Part shown: positions 28,173-36,953 of the stretch, one piece after another
Position numbering within the stretch: the first letter of the stretch is position 1
Layout: each line of letters opens with the position of its first letter
Assembly (NCBI GenBank): GCA_903941105.1
Contig: CAJANL010000278.1
Coordinates: 1 to 39,143, forward strand
Direction: 5' to 3'
Source of the DNA: an uncultured Rhodospirillaceae bacterium
Lineage (GTDB): Bacteria; Pseudomonadota; Alphaproteobacteria; Rhodospirillales; Magnetospirillaceae
Length of the DNA: 39,143 bases
The notes under the pieces: generated by a model
Told to the model about the DNA's origin: nothing
The model's database searches: none
Seen by the model: the letters and a program-made list of their open reading frames with translations, nothing else
Made by a program: the position numbers and the translations under genes

Positions 28173-28937
28173 ATGACCGTCAAGCACCGGCATCCCCTGT
28201 TCAACCCGCGCCTGATCGTTCGCGGGCTGGTGCTGATCGCCACCCTGGCCGCCGTCGGCTTCCTTATCGAGGGGCTGGGGCTGAAAAACGCCCTCGACAC
28301 CGCCTGGGTCGATTCGCAGGTGCGCGGCAAGGGACTGGCCGGCGAGGCTTTGTTCGTGCTGGTGGGCGCCGTCATCGCCGGGGCCGGGCTGCCGCGCCAG
28401 CTGGTGTGCTTCCTGGCCGGCTACGCCTTCGGCTTCGTCGAGGGCGCCCTGTGGGGCACGCTGGCCTCGGTGCTGGGCTGTGCCGGCGCCTTCTACTACG
28501 CCCGGCTGATGGGCCGCGACCTGCTGGCGGCGCGCTTCCCCGAGCGGGTGCGCAAGGTCGACGAATTCCTCGCCGGCAACACCCTCGGCATGGCGCTGCT
28601 GATCCGTCTGCTGCCGGTGGGCAGCAATGTGGTGACCAACCTGGCCGCCGGAGTGTCGGGCGCGCCGGCCATGCCGTTTTTTGCCGGCTCGACGCTTGGC
28701 TATCTGCCGCAGACCATCGTATTCGCCCTGTTGGGGAGCGGCATCACCGTACAACCCGAGCTGCGCATCGGCACCAGTGTGGTACTGTTCGTCGCCTCGG
28801 GTGCCCTGGGGGTCTGGCTCTACCGCCGCTACCGCCACGGCCGGCTGCTCGACACCGCGACAGAGGCTGCCATCGGCGACCAAGAAGACAACGGCGATCA
28901 GGATGCTCAAAATGTCCAAGATAACGCTCGCGGCTAG
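28173..28937 (+). CDS. TVP38/TMEM64 (SNARE-associated/VTT) family membrane protein
   Basis: 254 residues with about five membrane segments: LIVRGLVLIATLAAVGFLI, LFVLVGAVIAGAGLPRQLVC, WGTLASVLGCAGAFYYARLM, TIVFALLGSGI and a last helix before the basic YRRYRHGR. The family mark, a glycine-rich re-entrant part (FLAGYAFGFVEGALWGTLAS) followed by LIRLLPVGSNVVTNLAAG, is clear. VTT-domain proteins are related to DedA carriers and flippases, but the substrate here is unknown. The acidic C-terminal tail (ATEAAIGDQEDNGDQDAQN) overlaps the start of the BON lipoprotein gene. No strong ribosome site is evident. Confidence 0.87.
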   Translation: MTVKHRHPLFNPRLIVRGLVLIATLAAVGFLIEGLGLKNALDTAWVDSQVRGKGLAGEALFVLVGAVIAGAGLPRQLVCFLAGYAFGFVEGALWGTLASVLGCAGAFYYARLMGRDLLAARFPERVRKVDEFLAGNTLGMALLIRLLPVGSNVVTNLAAGVSGAPAMPFFAGSTLGYLPQTIVFALLGSGITVQPELRIGTSVVLFVASGALGVWLYRRYRHGRLLDTATEAAIGDQEDNGDQDAQNVQDNARG

Positions 28938-29478
28938 CATTGCCGCCGCCCTTTTCCTTTCCGGCTGCGTCCAGCCCGCCGCCAGTCCCGAGGTCTCGGC
29001 GGCGCCGGTCAAGCTGGATCGCAGCCGCACCGAGATGAACCGCGACGACGGCATCGCCCGCGTGGTGGTGCGTAGCCTGACCGATGCCGACCGCACCGCC
29101 TTCCGTTCGGTCTCGGCCGAGGTCTTCAACGGCCGCGCCCTGCTGATGGGCGCGGTGACCAAGCCCGAGCAGCGCCGCCGCGCCGAACAGGTCGCCAAGG
29201 AGGTTCAAGGCATCTCCGAGGTGGTGAACGAGCTGGTCTTGGCCGAGGATACCGCCCTGGCCGCCTTCGCCACCCAGCCCGGCCTCGACATGGCCTTGCG
29301 CGGCAAGCTGCTCAGCACCGAGGGCATCACCGGCTTCTACGCGACGCGCGTGGTCAACGGTGTCGCCTATGTGATGGGCGTGTCGCCCAACACCGCCGAG
29401 AACGAGCGGGTCAAGGCCCTGGTTCTGGACTCGCCTGGCGTCAAGTGGGCCGTACTGCATGTGAAGTTGGCGCAGTAG
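28912..29478 (+). CDS. BON-domain lipoprotein
   Basis: 188 residues from the ATG at 28912, with AGGA nine bases upstream; an ATG at 28903 would add three residues. The signal peptide ends in a lipobox LSGC with Cys19, so it is a membrane-anchored lipoprotein. Two BON modules follow: VVVRSLTDADRTAFRSVSAE to VQGISEVVNELVLAED, then LRGKLLSTEGITGFYATRVV to VLDSPGVKWAVLHVKL. Each has the GAV/GVS loop and the conserved glycine. OsmY and DolP-like proteins of this type bind membrane phospholipid and protect the outer membrane; here the role is inferred. The start lies inside the TVP38 gene. Confidence 0.9.
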   Translation: MSKITLAASIAAALFLSGCVQPAASPEVSAAPVKLDRSRTEMNRDDGIARVVVRSLTDADRTAFRSVSAEVFNGRALLMGAVTKPEQRRRAEQVAKEVQGISEVVNELVLAEDTALAAFATQPGLDMALRGKLLSTEGITGFYATRVVNGVAYVMGVSPNTAENERVKALVLDSPGVKWAVLHVKLAQ

Positions 29479-29483
29479 GCCCC

Positions 29484-30617
29484 CTACGGCAGCAGCACTT
29501 CTCCGGCCCAGCCGCGCAGGCAGTGGTCGCTGGCCATGCTGCTGCCATAGGCGCCGGCCGGGTGGAGGACCAGCAGGTCGCCTTCCCGCACCTCCGGCAA
29601 CGCTACGTCGCGGGCGAAGACGTCATTGGGTTCGTTGATGTTGCCGCCGACGGTGTAGCGCCGCAGCGGCTCGGTGTCGCCCCGGCCGAGCACCGATATG
29701 GCCAGCGGAATGCCGTAATGGGCGGCATAGACGTTGACGTTGTGGCCGGCATCGATGCCGATCCAGTCGGTATCGCCGCGCCGCTCCACCGTGTTGACCT
29801 CCACCAGCAGCCGGCCGGCCTCGGCGACGGCGAAGGTGCCGGGCTCGCAGGCGATGGTGCAGCCGAGGCCGCCCAGGTGGCGCCGCAGCGCCTCTCCCCA
29901 GGCCTCCGGCGATAACGGCCGGTCGAGGGGGCGAAAGCGGGCGCCGAGGCCACCGCCCACATTGACCGTGCCGACTCCCAACCGGCGGGCCAGGGCGGCC
30001 ATGCCGGCCAGCGCCGTCTCGAAGCCGGGCAGCGCCGCCTCTTGCAGGTTCCAGCCGCAATGCATGTGCAGGGTGTCCACCACCAGCCCGGCGGCGCGGG
30101 CCGACTCGGCGGCCTCGGCGGCGGCCGACAGGGCGAGACCGAATTTGCCGTTGCCGTAGACCAGCTTGGCCGAGCCGTCATAGCCGATGGCCACCCCGGG
30201 ATCGAGCCGCAGCCCGATGGCGGTGCCGCGCGGCACCATGGTCCCCCAGCGGCGGATGGCGGAGAAGGTGTCGAGGTTGAGGTGGACCCCCTGGTCACGA
30301 AGCTGCGCGAGGTCACGGTTGGACAGCATGCCGGCGGTCACCGAAATCTCGTCGGGCGCGAAGCCGGCGTCCAGGGCGGTGTCCACCTCGCGCGGCGAGC
30401 AGGCGTCGATTTCGATGTCGCCCTCGGCCCGCACCAGACGCAACACCTGGGCGTTGCGGTTGGCCTTCATGGCATAGAGAATGCGCCGCTCGAAGCCGTG
30501 CAGGGCATGGCGCAGGCGGGCGAAACGGTCGCGGATGACGCCGCCGCGGTAGACGTAGAGCGGCGTGCCCCGCTCGGCCGCCAACTCGATCAGCAGGTGA
30601 TCGTCGACGGGGTTCAC
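29484..30617 (-). CDS. Divergent PLP-dependent decarboxylase-fold enzyme (fold III, LysA-like)
   Basis: 377 residues from a GTG at 30617-30615, overlapping the SET gene's stop as GTGA; the long N-terminal extension that is open in frame is an artefact. The fold is the alanine-racemase/DAP decarboxylase type. The cofactor lysine K51 lies in ILYAMKANRN and the phosphate loop VNVGGGLGARF at 218-228. Key sites differ from LysA: the usual HxGSQ is HMHCGWN (184-190), EPGR is EPGT (258-261), and the GPxCESxD motif reads GGNINEPND, with Asn328 where the catalytic cysteine should be. The substrate is therefore likely not meso-DAP. Being coupled to a methyltransferase suggests a modified or unusual amino acid, by inference only. 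Confidence 0.85.
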   Translation of the reverse strand: MNPVDDHLLIELAAERGTPLYVYRGGVIRDRFARLRHALHGFERRILYAMKANRNAQVLRLVRAEGDIEIDACSPREVDTALDAGFAPDEISVTAGMLSNRDLAQLRDQGVHLNLDTFSAIRRWGTMVPRGTAIGLRLDPGVAIGYDGSAKLVYGNGKFGLALSAAAEAAESARAAGLVVDTLHMHCGWNLQEAALPGFETALAGMAALARRLGVGTVNVGGGLGARFRPLDRPLSPEAWGEALRRHLGGLGCTIACEPGTFAVAEAGRLLVEVNTVERRGDTDWIGIDAGHNVNVYAAHYGIPLAISVLGRGDTEPLRRYTVGGNINEPNDVFARDVALPEVREGDLLVLHPAGAYGSSMASDHCLRGWAGEVLLP

Positions 30618-31126
30618 CGCTTCAGCCCCGCCAGGCGGGCGATATGGGGCGCCACCACATGGTGGGCCAGCACGTCCCTGACCACGTGGCGGGCGCCCTC
30701 TACCCAGCCCAGGCAGCCCTCGGCGCCGCACCAGCATTGGAACGGCTGCGCCATGTCCCATTCGGTGGAGGGATAGAAGAAGGTCAGTTCGTCGCCGGCC
30801 GCGATGGGGCGGATGGCCGTCACCACCATCCGCTCCACGTCGATGGCGACGTTGGGGGCGCAGGAGTGGTTGAGATAGGCCAGCACGCCGATGTCCTCGA
30901 TGTGGCGGTTCTCGGCGATCTGGACCGAGCGGTAGGATGCCCGGCCGACCACCCCGACACTGTGGATGCCGGCCACCACCGCCCCCGGCGCCAGCGCCCC
31001 GACGCTCACCAGCCGAGCGCGGAAGCCGTTGCCATCGGCTCCCACCACCCGCAAACGCTGGGGCTCGCTGCCGGTGGTCTCGGATATGTACCAGTCACTG
31101 AGTCCTGCCGCACCTGCATCGTCCAT
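30614..31126 (-). CDS. SET-domain protein-lysine methyltransferase-like protein
   Basis: 170 residues, a small stand-alone SET protein. The hallmark NHSCAPN (86-92) provides the knot motif and one zinc ligand, GDELTFFYPSTEWD (111-124) gives the second SET motif with its tyrosine, and C131, C133 and C138 (QCWCGAEGC) form a post-SET zinc site with Cys89. These suggest an active AdoMet-dependent lysine methyltransferase, but the target is unknown and might be a protein, peptide or free amino acid. AGGGG lies ten bases ahead of the ATG at 31126. The stop overlaps the PLP-enzyme start, so the two make a coupled pair. SET genes are uncommon in bacteria. Confidence 0.88.
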   Translation of the reverse strand: MDDAGAAGLSDWYISETTGSEPQRLRVVGADGNGFRARLVSVGALAPGAVVAGIHSVGVVGRASYRSVQIAENRHIEDIGVLAYLNHSCAPNVAIDVERMVVTAIRPIAAGDELTFFYPSTEWDMAQPFQCWCGAEGCLGWVEGARHVVRDVLAHHVVAPHIARLAGLKR

Positions 31127-31499
31127 GACATTGGCCCCTTGGGCTCGACGTTACCGTGAATCGGATTTAGTCGACGACGCGGCAAAGCACGACCCACCCA
31201 TGCGGCCAGGGGGGACGCTCCATAGGCGCTAACATAGCGGAAGCCCTTGGGGCTTTCGGCTTCGAGGTGGGTCACTCGGGCCTTGGGCGAGCGTGGCGAA
31301 GCCGATGATTTCGACGATGAGGATCATTCGAGCCGCCTTCTCCGCCGGAAGGACCACGATGAGCTTGTCATACCGGCGAAGGCTCGATCCGACCTGCTGA
31401 AGGCTGTTCGCCGGTAGCCGGCGGCCCCCGTTGCGCTGATTGCCGCCGTCCCAACATTGCCACTCGCCCCCGCGTTCACGCCCGGACTACACCTGTGCC
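31127..31499. other. Intergenic region with a REP-like hairpin
   Basis: 373 bases between the divergent SET and DUF4359-like genes. It holds a short AAGCCC/GGGCTT hairpin (31241-31255) and the repeat copy at 31371-31417. No open frame here looks coding. Promoters for both genes must lie here, but none stands out. Confidence 0.5.
31371..31417. repeat. REP-like hairpin, ATACCGGCGAA/TTCGCCGGTA copy
   Basis: ATACCGGCGAAG (31371-31382) and GTTCGCCGGTA (31407-31417) are near-perfect inverted arms separated by 24 bases. The sequence after the left arm starts GCTCGA, as in the copy at 15142. It is preceded by GTC, as the right-end REP at 39078 is. Confidence 0.55.
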
Positions 31500-31775
31500 A
31501 TGCTCAAGGTCTGGACCGCGGCCATCGTGGCACTGTCTTTCGCCGCCGTGCTGGCGGCCACCAATCCCACCGACGGCGACCATCGCCGCGTGGTGGTCGA
31601 GCGCTCCCGCGCCAGCTGTAGCAACACCCTGTTCATCAAGGCGTTGTGCGGCGATGTCCTCGACTACGCCGCCAGCCACCTCCGCTACGACGATTGGCGG
31701 CTGTTCTCCATCGGCCAGGTGGGGCCGATGGAGACGTTCGGGGTGTTGGGAACCGTGGTGGTGGTGCGGGAGTAG
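31500..31775 (+). CDS. Small exported protein, DUF4359-like
   Basis: 91 residues from the ATG at 31500 (MLKVWTAAIVALSFAAVLA, a signal peptide or membrane anchor). The start TNPTDGDHRRVVVE, two cysteines (RASCSN and ALCGDV) and the end WRLFSIGQVGPMETFGVLGTVVVV resemble the DUF4359 family, which typically has TNPS near the start and FSI followed by a G-x-x-G near the end. The function is not known. The family call is from memory and tentative. The gene ends five bases before the convergent chemoreceptor gene. Confidence 0.65.
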   Translation: MLKVWTAAIVALSFAAVLAATNPTDGDHRRVVVERSRASCSNTLFIKALCGDVLDYAASHLRYDDWRLFSIGQVGPMETFGVLGTVVVVRE

Positions 31776-31780
31776 CCGCC

Positions 31781-33742
31781 CTACGCCGCCAGACGCGACA
31801 TCTCCGCCCGCACCTGGGCCATGGCGGCGGGATCGAGGGAGAATTGCAGGCGGGTTTCATCGTTGACCACCTGGACAATGCGGGCCTTGAGCGTCGGCCA
31901 GCCGTTCACCGCCAGTTCCACCTGGGTCCCCGCCGGCTGCGGCAACCGACAGTCGATGCGGCCGCCGCCCTGCGACACGTCCAGCAGCGACACCGGCCGG
32001 TGTTGCGCGCCCACCGTCACCGTGCCGACCAGTCGCACCGACCGCCGCTCGAAATGACGCCGGTCACCGGCGCTCTTGATGGCGTCGAGAAAATGCGCCA
32101 CCTCGGCGGCCAGTCCCTCGGACTGCTGCGACAGGTGGTCGGCGGTGGCGAACACCTGCTGCGCCGCCGAGCCGGTGGTCGAAGCACCGTCCTTGACCGC
32201 CACGATGCTCGACGTGACCTCCTGGGTGCCGGACGAAGCCTGCTGCACATTGCGGGCGATTTCACCGGTGGCGGCGGTCTGCTGCTCCACCGCCGAGGCG
32301 ATGGCGGTGGCACTTTCACTGATGGCGGTGATGGTGTGGCTGATGCCCGAGATCGCCGCCACCGCTTCGCGGGTCACCGACTGCACGGCGCCGATTTGGG
32401 TCGAGATGTCCTCGGTGGCGCGCGCCGTCTGATTGGCGAGATGCTTGACCTCGTTGGCGACCACGGCGAAGCCCTTGCCGGCATCGCCGGCGCGGGCCGC
32501 CTCGATGGTGGCATTGAGCGCCAGCAGGTTGGTCTGGGACGCGATGTCGTTGATCAGGCCGATGACGGTGCCGATATGGCTGGTGGTTTCGGCCAGGCTG
32601 CGCACGATGCGATCGACCCGCTCGGCCTCGCCGGCCGCGGTGCCGGTGATTTCGGATGAGCGTGTCACCTGACGGGCGATTTCGGTTTCGGCAGCGGCCA
32701 GTTCCTCGGCGGCGCTGGCCACCGTCTGGACGTTGACCGAGGCCTGTTCGGCGGCGGCGGCCACCTGGGTGCTCTGACGCGAGGTGTCCTCGGCCACCGC
32801 CGACATGGCCCGCGCGCTGTCGCGCAACTGGTGGGCGGAGGCGGTGACGCCCTGCAACACCCCCTGGACGCTGGTGTTGAAGTCGCGCGTCAACTGCTCG
32901 ACCGCGGACTGGCGGCGATTGCGTGCCTCCTGCTCGGCCTGCTGCTCGGCCTCCAGGCGGTGGCGTTCCTGGGCGTTGGCCTTGAACACCGCCAGGGCGG
33001 TGCACATCTCGCCAATCTCGTCCTTACCGTGGGCCGCCGGGACATCGACGGTGAGATCGCCTTCCGACAGACGGCGCATGGCGCCGACGCTGGCATTCAG
33101 CGGCAGGGCGATGTTGCGGCGGGCGACGAGATAGCTGGCGGCGGTGGTCAGCAGCACCAGCACCACGGTCAGGCCGATCATCGTCCACAGGGTGTGCGTG
33201 GCGACCCGGGTGAATTCGGCCTTCTTGATGCCGACATAGAGCACGCCGATCACCGTTCCGGCGTCGTCGAGGATGGGATCATAGGCGGTCATGTAAGGCT
33301 CGCCGAGGATTTCCACCTCGCCGCGGAACGGGGTCTTTTTGCTGAACACCGACTCATAGGCGGCGGTCTTGGCCAACTGGGTGCCGACGGCGCGGCTGCC
33401 GTCCGGCTTGATGACGTTGGTGGTGACGCGGGTGTCGCCCATGAACACGGTGGCGGTGCCGCCCACTTGCGCCTTGACGCTGTCCACCACCTCGAAGTTG
33501 CCATTCAGCGCGTGGTCGCCGGCGAAGATGCGACCATCATCAATGCGGTACGTGGTGCCCTTCCGCTTCAGCGTTTCCCAGGCCACCTTCATGTTGGCGT
33601 CGACCCGCTCGCGGGCGGCGCGGGTGGCGTTGTCGAACATCAGCCAGGCGCTGATGAGGGTGACGCAGATGCCCAGCATGACGACGCCGCTGGCCGACAG
33701 GATCATGATCCGGGGAACCAGGCCCCGCTTCGACATTCCCAT
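31781..33742 (-). CDS. Methyl-accepting chemotaxis protein with C-terminal PilZ domain
   Basis: 653 residues from the ATG at 33742, which has GGAGG six bases upstream; a GTG at 33748 is also open. Order: membrane segment ([20 protein letters not shown]), a periplasmic Cache-type sensor with [17 protein letters not shown] and [19 protein letters not shown], a second membrane segment ([20 protein letters not shown]), HAMP, the signalling hairpin tip ([20 protein letters not shown] then [20 protein letters not shown]), and a PilZ domain from about residue 560. PilZ has the ERRSVR arginines and the DVSQGGGRI motif that bind cyclic di-GMP. It probably tunes chemotaxis by second-messenger level. 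A 236-base AT-rich gap separates it from the HD-GYP gene on the same strand. Confidence 0.93.
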   Translation of the reverse strand: MGMSKRGLVPRIMILSASGVVMLGICVTLISAWLMFDNATRAARERVDANMKVAWETLKRKGTTYRIDDGRIFAGDHALNGNFEVVDSVKAQVGGTATVFMGDTRVTTNVIKPDGSRAVGTQLAKTAAYESVFSKKTPFRGEVEILGEPYMTAYDPILDDAGTVIGVLYVGIKKAEFTRVATHTLWTMIGLTVVLVLLTTAASYLVARRNIALPLNASVGAMRRLSEGDLTVDVPAAHGKDEIGEMCTALAVFKANAQERHRLEAEQQAEQEARNRRQSAVEQLTRDFNTSVQGVLQGVTASAHQLRDSARAMSAVAEDTSRQSTQVAAAAEQASVNVQTVASAAEELAAAETEIARQVTRSSEITGTAAGEAERVDRIVRSLAETTSHIGTVIGLINDIASQTNLLALNATIEAARAGDAGKGFAVVANEVKHLANQTARATEDISTQIGAVQSVTREAVAAISGISHTITAISESATAIASAVEQQTAATGEIARNVQQASSGTQEVTSSIVAVKDGASTTGSAAQQVFATADHLSQQSEGLAAEVAHFLDAIKSAGDRRHFERRSVRLVGTVTVGAQHRPVSLLDVSQGGGRIDCRLPQPAGTQVELAVNGWPTLKARIVQVVNDETRLQFSLDPAAMAQVRAEMSRLAA

Positions 33743-33978
33743 GATCACCCTCCGTTCCGCTCAAGCCTCGATTGCGCGGAGTATTACGGATTTAATGTAT
33801 TCGTGCAATTTGCAAATATATGCGGCGCACACATGGCAGATCAGTGGGAACCCGGCGCAAAATTAGAAATATCTAGGTATGCGGGCATCTAGTTCGAACG
33901 CCATGTGGAAACATCCGACAGATATGTTGCAATCTATTCACAACCTATTCATGTCGCAGGCCTTGCCAAGCTTCTGAC

Positions 33979-36834
33979 TTATGCCGCCGGCTTCTGCGGA
34001 AGGTATTTCGAGATATCGACGTCGTCGATCTGGTCGGGCCTGAGGAAGTCCTGGGCATAGTCCTTCCACACCCCGCTTTCCAGGAACACCACCCACAGGT
34101 CGGGATCGATGTGCTGGTCCTTGACCATGAACGACATGATCTTGAGGGCCTCGGACATGGTCTTGGGCTTCTTGTAGGGGCGGTCGGCGGCGGTGAGTGC
34201 CTCGAAGATGTCGGCCACCGCCATCATGCGCGCCGGCCACGACATCTGCTCGCGGGTCAGGCCCTTGGGATAGCCCTTGCCGTTCATCATCTCGTGATGG
34301 CCGCCGGCCCATTCCGCCACGCGGGACAGGTTCTTGGGGAACGGCAGCGCCTTCAGCATCAGGATGGTCTGGATGATGTGGTCCTGGATCTTGAAGCGGT
34401 CCTCATTGGTGAGGGTGCCGCGGCCGATGCACAGGTTGTAGATTTCACCCAGGTTGTACTTGTTCTCGCCGGGCTTGATCTTGAAGCCCTCGGCCTCATA
34501 GGCGGCGAGGTCGACCGGCTTTTCGTGCGGCACCACATGCCAGTCCTTGTCGGCGAGCAACAGCTCCTCGACCGGTGCCTTGGGCGGATCGGCCTCGCGC
34601 CGCTTCATCTCGTCGATGGACAGGCCCAGGGTGTCGTCGAGGGTGCGGACCCAGGTCATTTCGGCGATGGCCTTGAGGCGCTCGACCCGATCGGGGGCCA
34701 TGAACTCGCCGCCGACATTGCATTCGGCGACGAAGGTGAAATCGTCGTCGAGCTTGGCGAGGCGCTCGTCCATGTTCATCTTGAGCTGGTCGGGATCTTC
34801 CTCGCCGGCCACCAGCCCTTGCAGGTAGTCGACGACGGCGTCGCGCTTCAGCACCTCGAAGCGCATGCGCACCTCGTGGATGCGGTTGTAGATGGTCTCC
34901 AGCTTGGTGGCCTTGTCGACGATGTATTCCGGCGTGGTGACCTTGCCGCAGTCGTGCAGGCCGCCGGCCACCTCCAACTCGTACCACTCGTCGTCGGTCA
35001 GCGCGAATCCGGCCAGCACGCCCTCACCGGCATTGCAGGCGGCGCGGGCCAGCATCTGGGTGAGGATGGGCACGCGGTCGCAGTGGCCGCCGGTATAGGG
35101 ACTTTTGGCGTCGATGGCGGCCGCGATGACCTTGATGAAGCTCTTGAACAGAGTCTTCTGGGCCTCGATCAGCCGCTGATTGTCCAGGGCCACCGCCGCC
35201 TGCGACGCCAGCGCCTCGACCATGGGCACGATGTCGGGGCTGAAGGGAATGGCGGCACCCTTGTCGTCGGTGGCGTTGATCAGCTGCAACACGCCGGTGA
35301 CCTCGCCCTCGTGGTTCTTCAACGGCACGGTGAGGAACGACTTGGAGCGGTAGCCGGTCTTGGCGTCGAAGCCCTTGGTGCCGGTGAAGTCGAACTTGTC
35401 GGCGTCGTAGGCGTCCTCGATGTTGACCATCGTGCCCGAGATGGCGCAATGGCTGGCGACATTCTTGTGGTTGGGATTGCCCTCGTCGTCGAACAGCCGC
35501 AGCGGCGGGAATGGGATGGCCTTGCCGGTGGTACCGCCCATGGCGATGTTGAGGGTGTCGTTGCGCATGATCTCGAATCGGAGCCCGTCGCGCTTCTCGG
35601 TCACCAGATACAGGGTGCCGCCGTCCGAGGCGGTCATTCCCTTGGCTTCCAGCAGGATGCGCTCCATCAGGCGGTCGTGATTGCGCTCGGCGGACAACGC
35701 CAGGCCGGTGGAGATGATGCGCTGGTGCAAAACATGGGTCTCGATCACCGCAGCCGCCTTGTCGGCGAACTGACGGATCATCTCGGCCATGGTGGAGTCG
35801 AACGGCACCAGATCGCCCGAAACCGGGTCGCGGGCATTCAGCAGTTGCAGCACGCCCACCGCACGGTGCCCGGGCACCTTGATGGGAATGGCCAGCAACG
35901 AGCGGGACACATGCTTGTTGCGCTCGTCGAAGGCCTTGGTGGCGGCGAATTCGAACCGATCGTCGGCATAGACGTCGGGAATGTTGAACATTTCGCCGTC
36001 CAGCAGGGTGCGTGCCACCACGCTGCCGCTGTTGGGCTTGCCGGTCTCGGGATCGCGCAGGTGCACGCCGCGATAGGGCACCTCCTTGCCCGAAGTACCG
36101 CCCAGCGCCAGCCCCAATGTCTCGTTGCGCAGCACGGCGATGCGCAAGGCCCCATCGAGGTCGTAACGGAACACCGCCCCAGCGGCGGCATTGCTCAAGT
36201 CGCGCGCCTCATCCAGCAGGCGCTCCACCATGCGGTCGTAGTCGCGCTCCCCCATGAGCGCCAGCTCGGCGGCGTTGAGGCGGCGGGCGTTGAGGCGGTC
36301 GGCCAGCGCGGCCCCGGCATAGTCGGCCAGGGTCTCGATTATCTCCTGGAGATGGGCGTCGAAGGCGGCGGGGCGGTTGCGGCCGTCGCGGGCGTTGAGG
36401 AACTGCAGCACCGCCATGGGCCGGCCGTTGCCCCCCTTGACGGCGACGGTCAGCAGCGAGCGCGTGGTCTGGCCGTGGCGCTCGTCGAATCGCTTGAGCT
36501 CATCGAAGTCGAAGCGGCCGTCGGCATGGACGTCGCCGACATTGACCGATTCGCCGGTCAGGGCGGCATAGGCGGCGGGATTGCCGCCGCCCGACTCGCC
36601 GGACCGCAGCGACAGCGCGGCGAAGGGCACCGGCGCGTCATTGTTCAGCGCCGCCACCCGAAGCTCGCCGCCGGGCGCCGCCAGATAGAGGGCGCCAGCC
36701 TCGGCCTTGCACAGGGCTCGCCCCTCGGCAACGATCAGGTCCATCAGCCGGTCGGGATCCCGTTCCGCCGCCATGGCGGTCCCCAGCGCCATCAACCGGC
36801 GACACCGCTGCTCCTGCGTGGCAGCCCCAGCCAT
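33979..36834 (-). CDS. Triple-GAF HD-GYP domain protein with an inserted segment
   Basis: 951 residues from the ATG at 36834 (MAGAATQEQRC), with GGAGGG six bases upstream. Three GAF domains (about 20-180, 200-370 and 390-580) share the pattern of AxAGALYL/GGTLYL-type starts and LAIPIKVPG or LTVPLKNHEG strands. The C-terminus is a HD-GYP phosphodiesterase: LHDCGK near residue 625 and HHEMMNGKGYPKGL near 846-859, with DIFEALTAADRPYKK after it. In typical HD-GYP proteins these motifs are about 60 residues apart; here they are about 220, so a segment of about 150 residues is inserted. The metal ligands look present, so it may degrade cyclic di-GMP or a related dinucleotide. The gene is divergent from ubiD. 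Confidence 0.9.
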   Translation of the reverse strand: MAGAATQEQRCRRLMALGTAMAAERDPDRLMDLIVAEGRALCKAEAGALYLAAPGGELRVAALNNDAPVPFAALSLRSGESGGGNPAAYAALTGESVNVGDVHADGRFDFDELKRFDERHGQTTRSLLTVAVKGGNGRPMAVLQFLNARDGRNRPAAFDAHLQEIIETLADYAGAALADRLNARRLNAAELALMGERDYDRMVERLLDEARDLSNAAAGAVFRYDLDGALRIAVLRNETLGLALGGTSGKEVPYRGVHLRDPETGKPNSGSVVARTLLDGEMFNIPDVYADDRFEFAATKAFDERNKHVSRSLLAIPIKVPGHRAVGVLQLLNARDPVSGDLVPFDSTMAEMIRQFADKAAAVIETHVLHQRIISTGLALSAERNHDRLMERILLEAKGMTASDGGTLYLVTEKRDGLRFEIMRNDTLNIAMGGTTGKAIPFPPLRLFDDEGNPNHKNVASHCAISGTMVNIEDAYDADKFDFTGTKGFDAKTGYRSKSFLTVPLKNHEGEVTGVLQLINATDDKGAAIPFSPDIVPMVEALASQAAVALDNQRLIEAQKTLFKSFIKVIAAAIDAKSPYTGGHCDRVPILTQMLARAACNAGEGVLAGFALTDDEWYELEVAGGLHDCGKVTTPEYIVDKATKLETIYNRIHEVRMRFEVLKRDAVVDYLQGLVAGEEDPDQLKMNMDERLAKLDDDFTFVAECNVGGEFMAPDRVERLKAIAEMTWVRTLDDTLGLSIDEMKRREADPPKAPVEELLLADKDWHVVPHEKPVDLAAYEAEGFKIKPGENKYNLGEIYNLCIGRGTLTNEDRFKIQDHIIQTILMLKALPFPKNLSRVAEWAGGHHEMMNGKGYPKGLTREQMSWPARMMAVADIFEALTAADRPYKKPKTMSEALKIMSFMVKDQHIDPDLWVVFLESGVWKDYAQDFLRPDQIDDVDISKYLPQKPAA

Positions 36835-36953
36835 CAAAAACCCTCCGTACCGAGCCCCTTGCCTCGAGGCGGATGTCAGCCTACAGCTAAACGGTAGCGA
36901 GGTGAAGTCACCCCTGATCATTTGTGACGTGTTGTAGTGAGATGAGGTCCGGC

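Noticed and set aside
33740-33800. Flagellar-type (sigma-28) promoter for the chemoreceptor
   Set aside because: A TAAA with the right spacing exists, but the expected GCCGATAA half is not matched.
33826-33892. Small frame MADQWEPGAKLEISRYAGI in the AT-rich gap before the chemoreceptor
   Set aside because: Only 19 codons and no ribosome site; no support for translation.
34111-36897. Plus-strand open frame of 928 codons opposite the HD-GYP gene
   Set aside because: The motifs lie on the other strand; this frame has the low-complexity composition of a shadow and no ribosome site.
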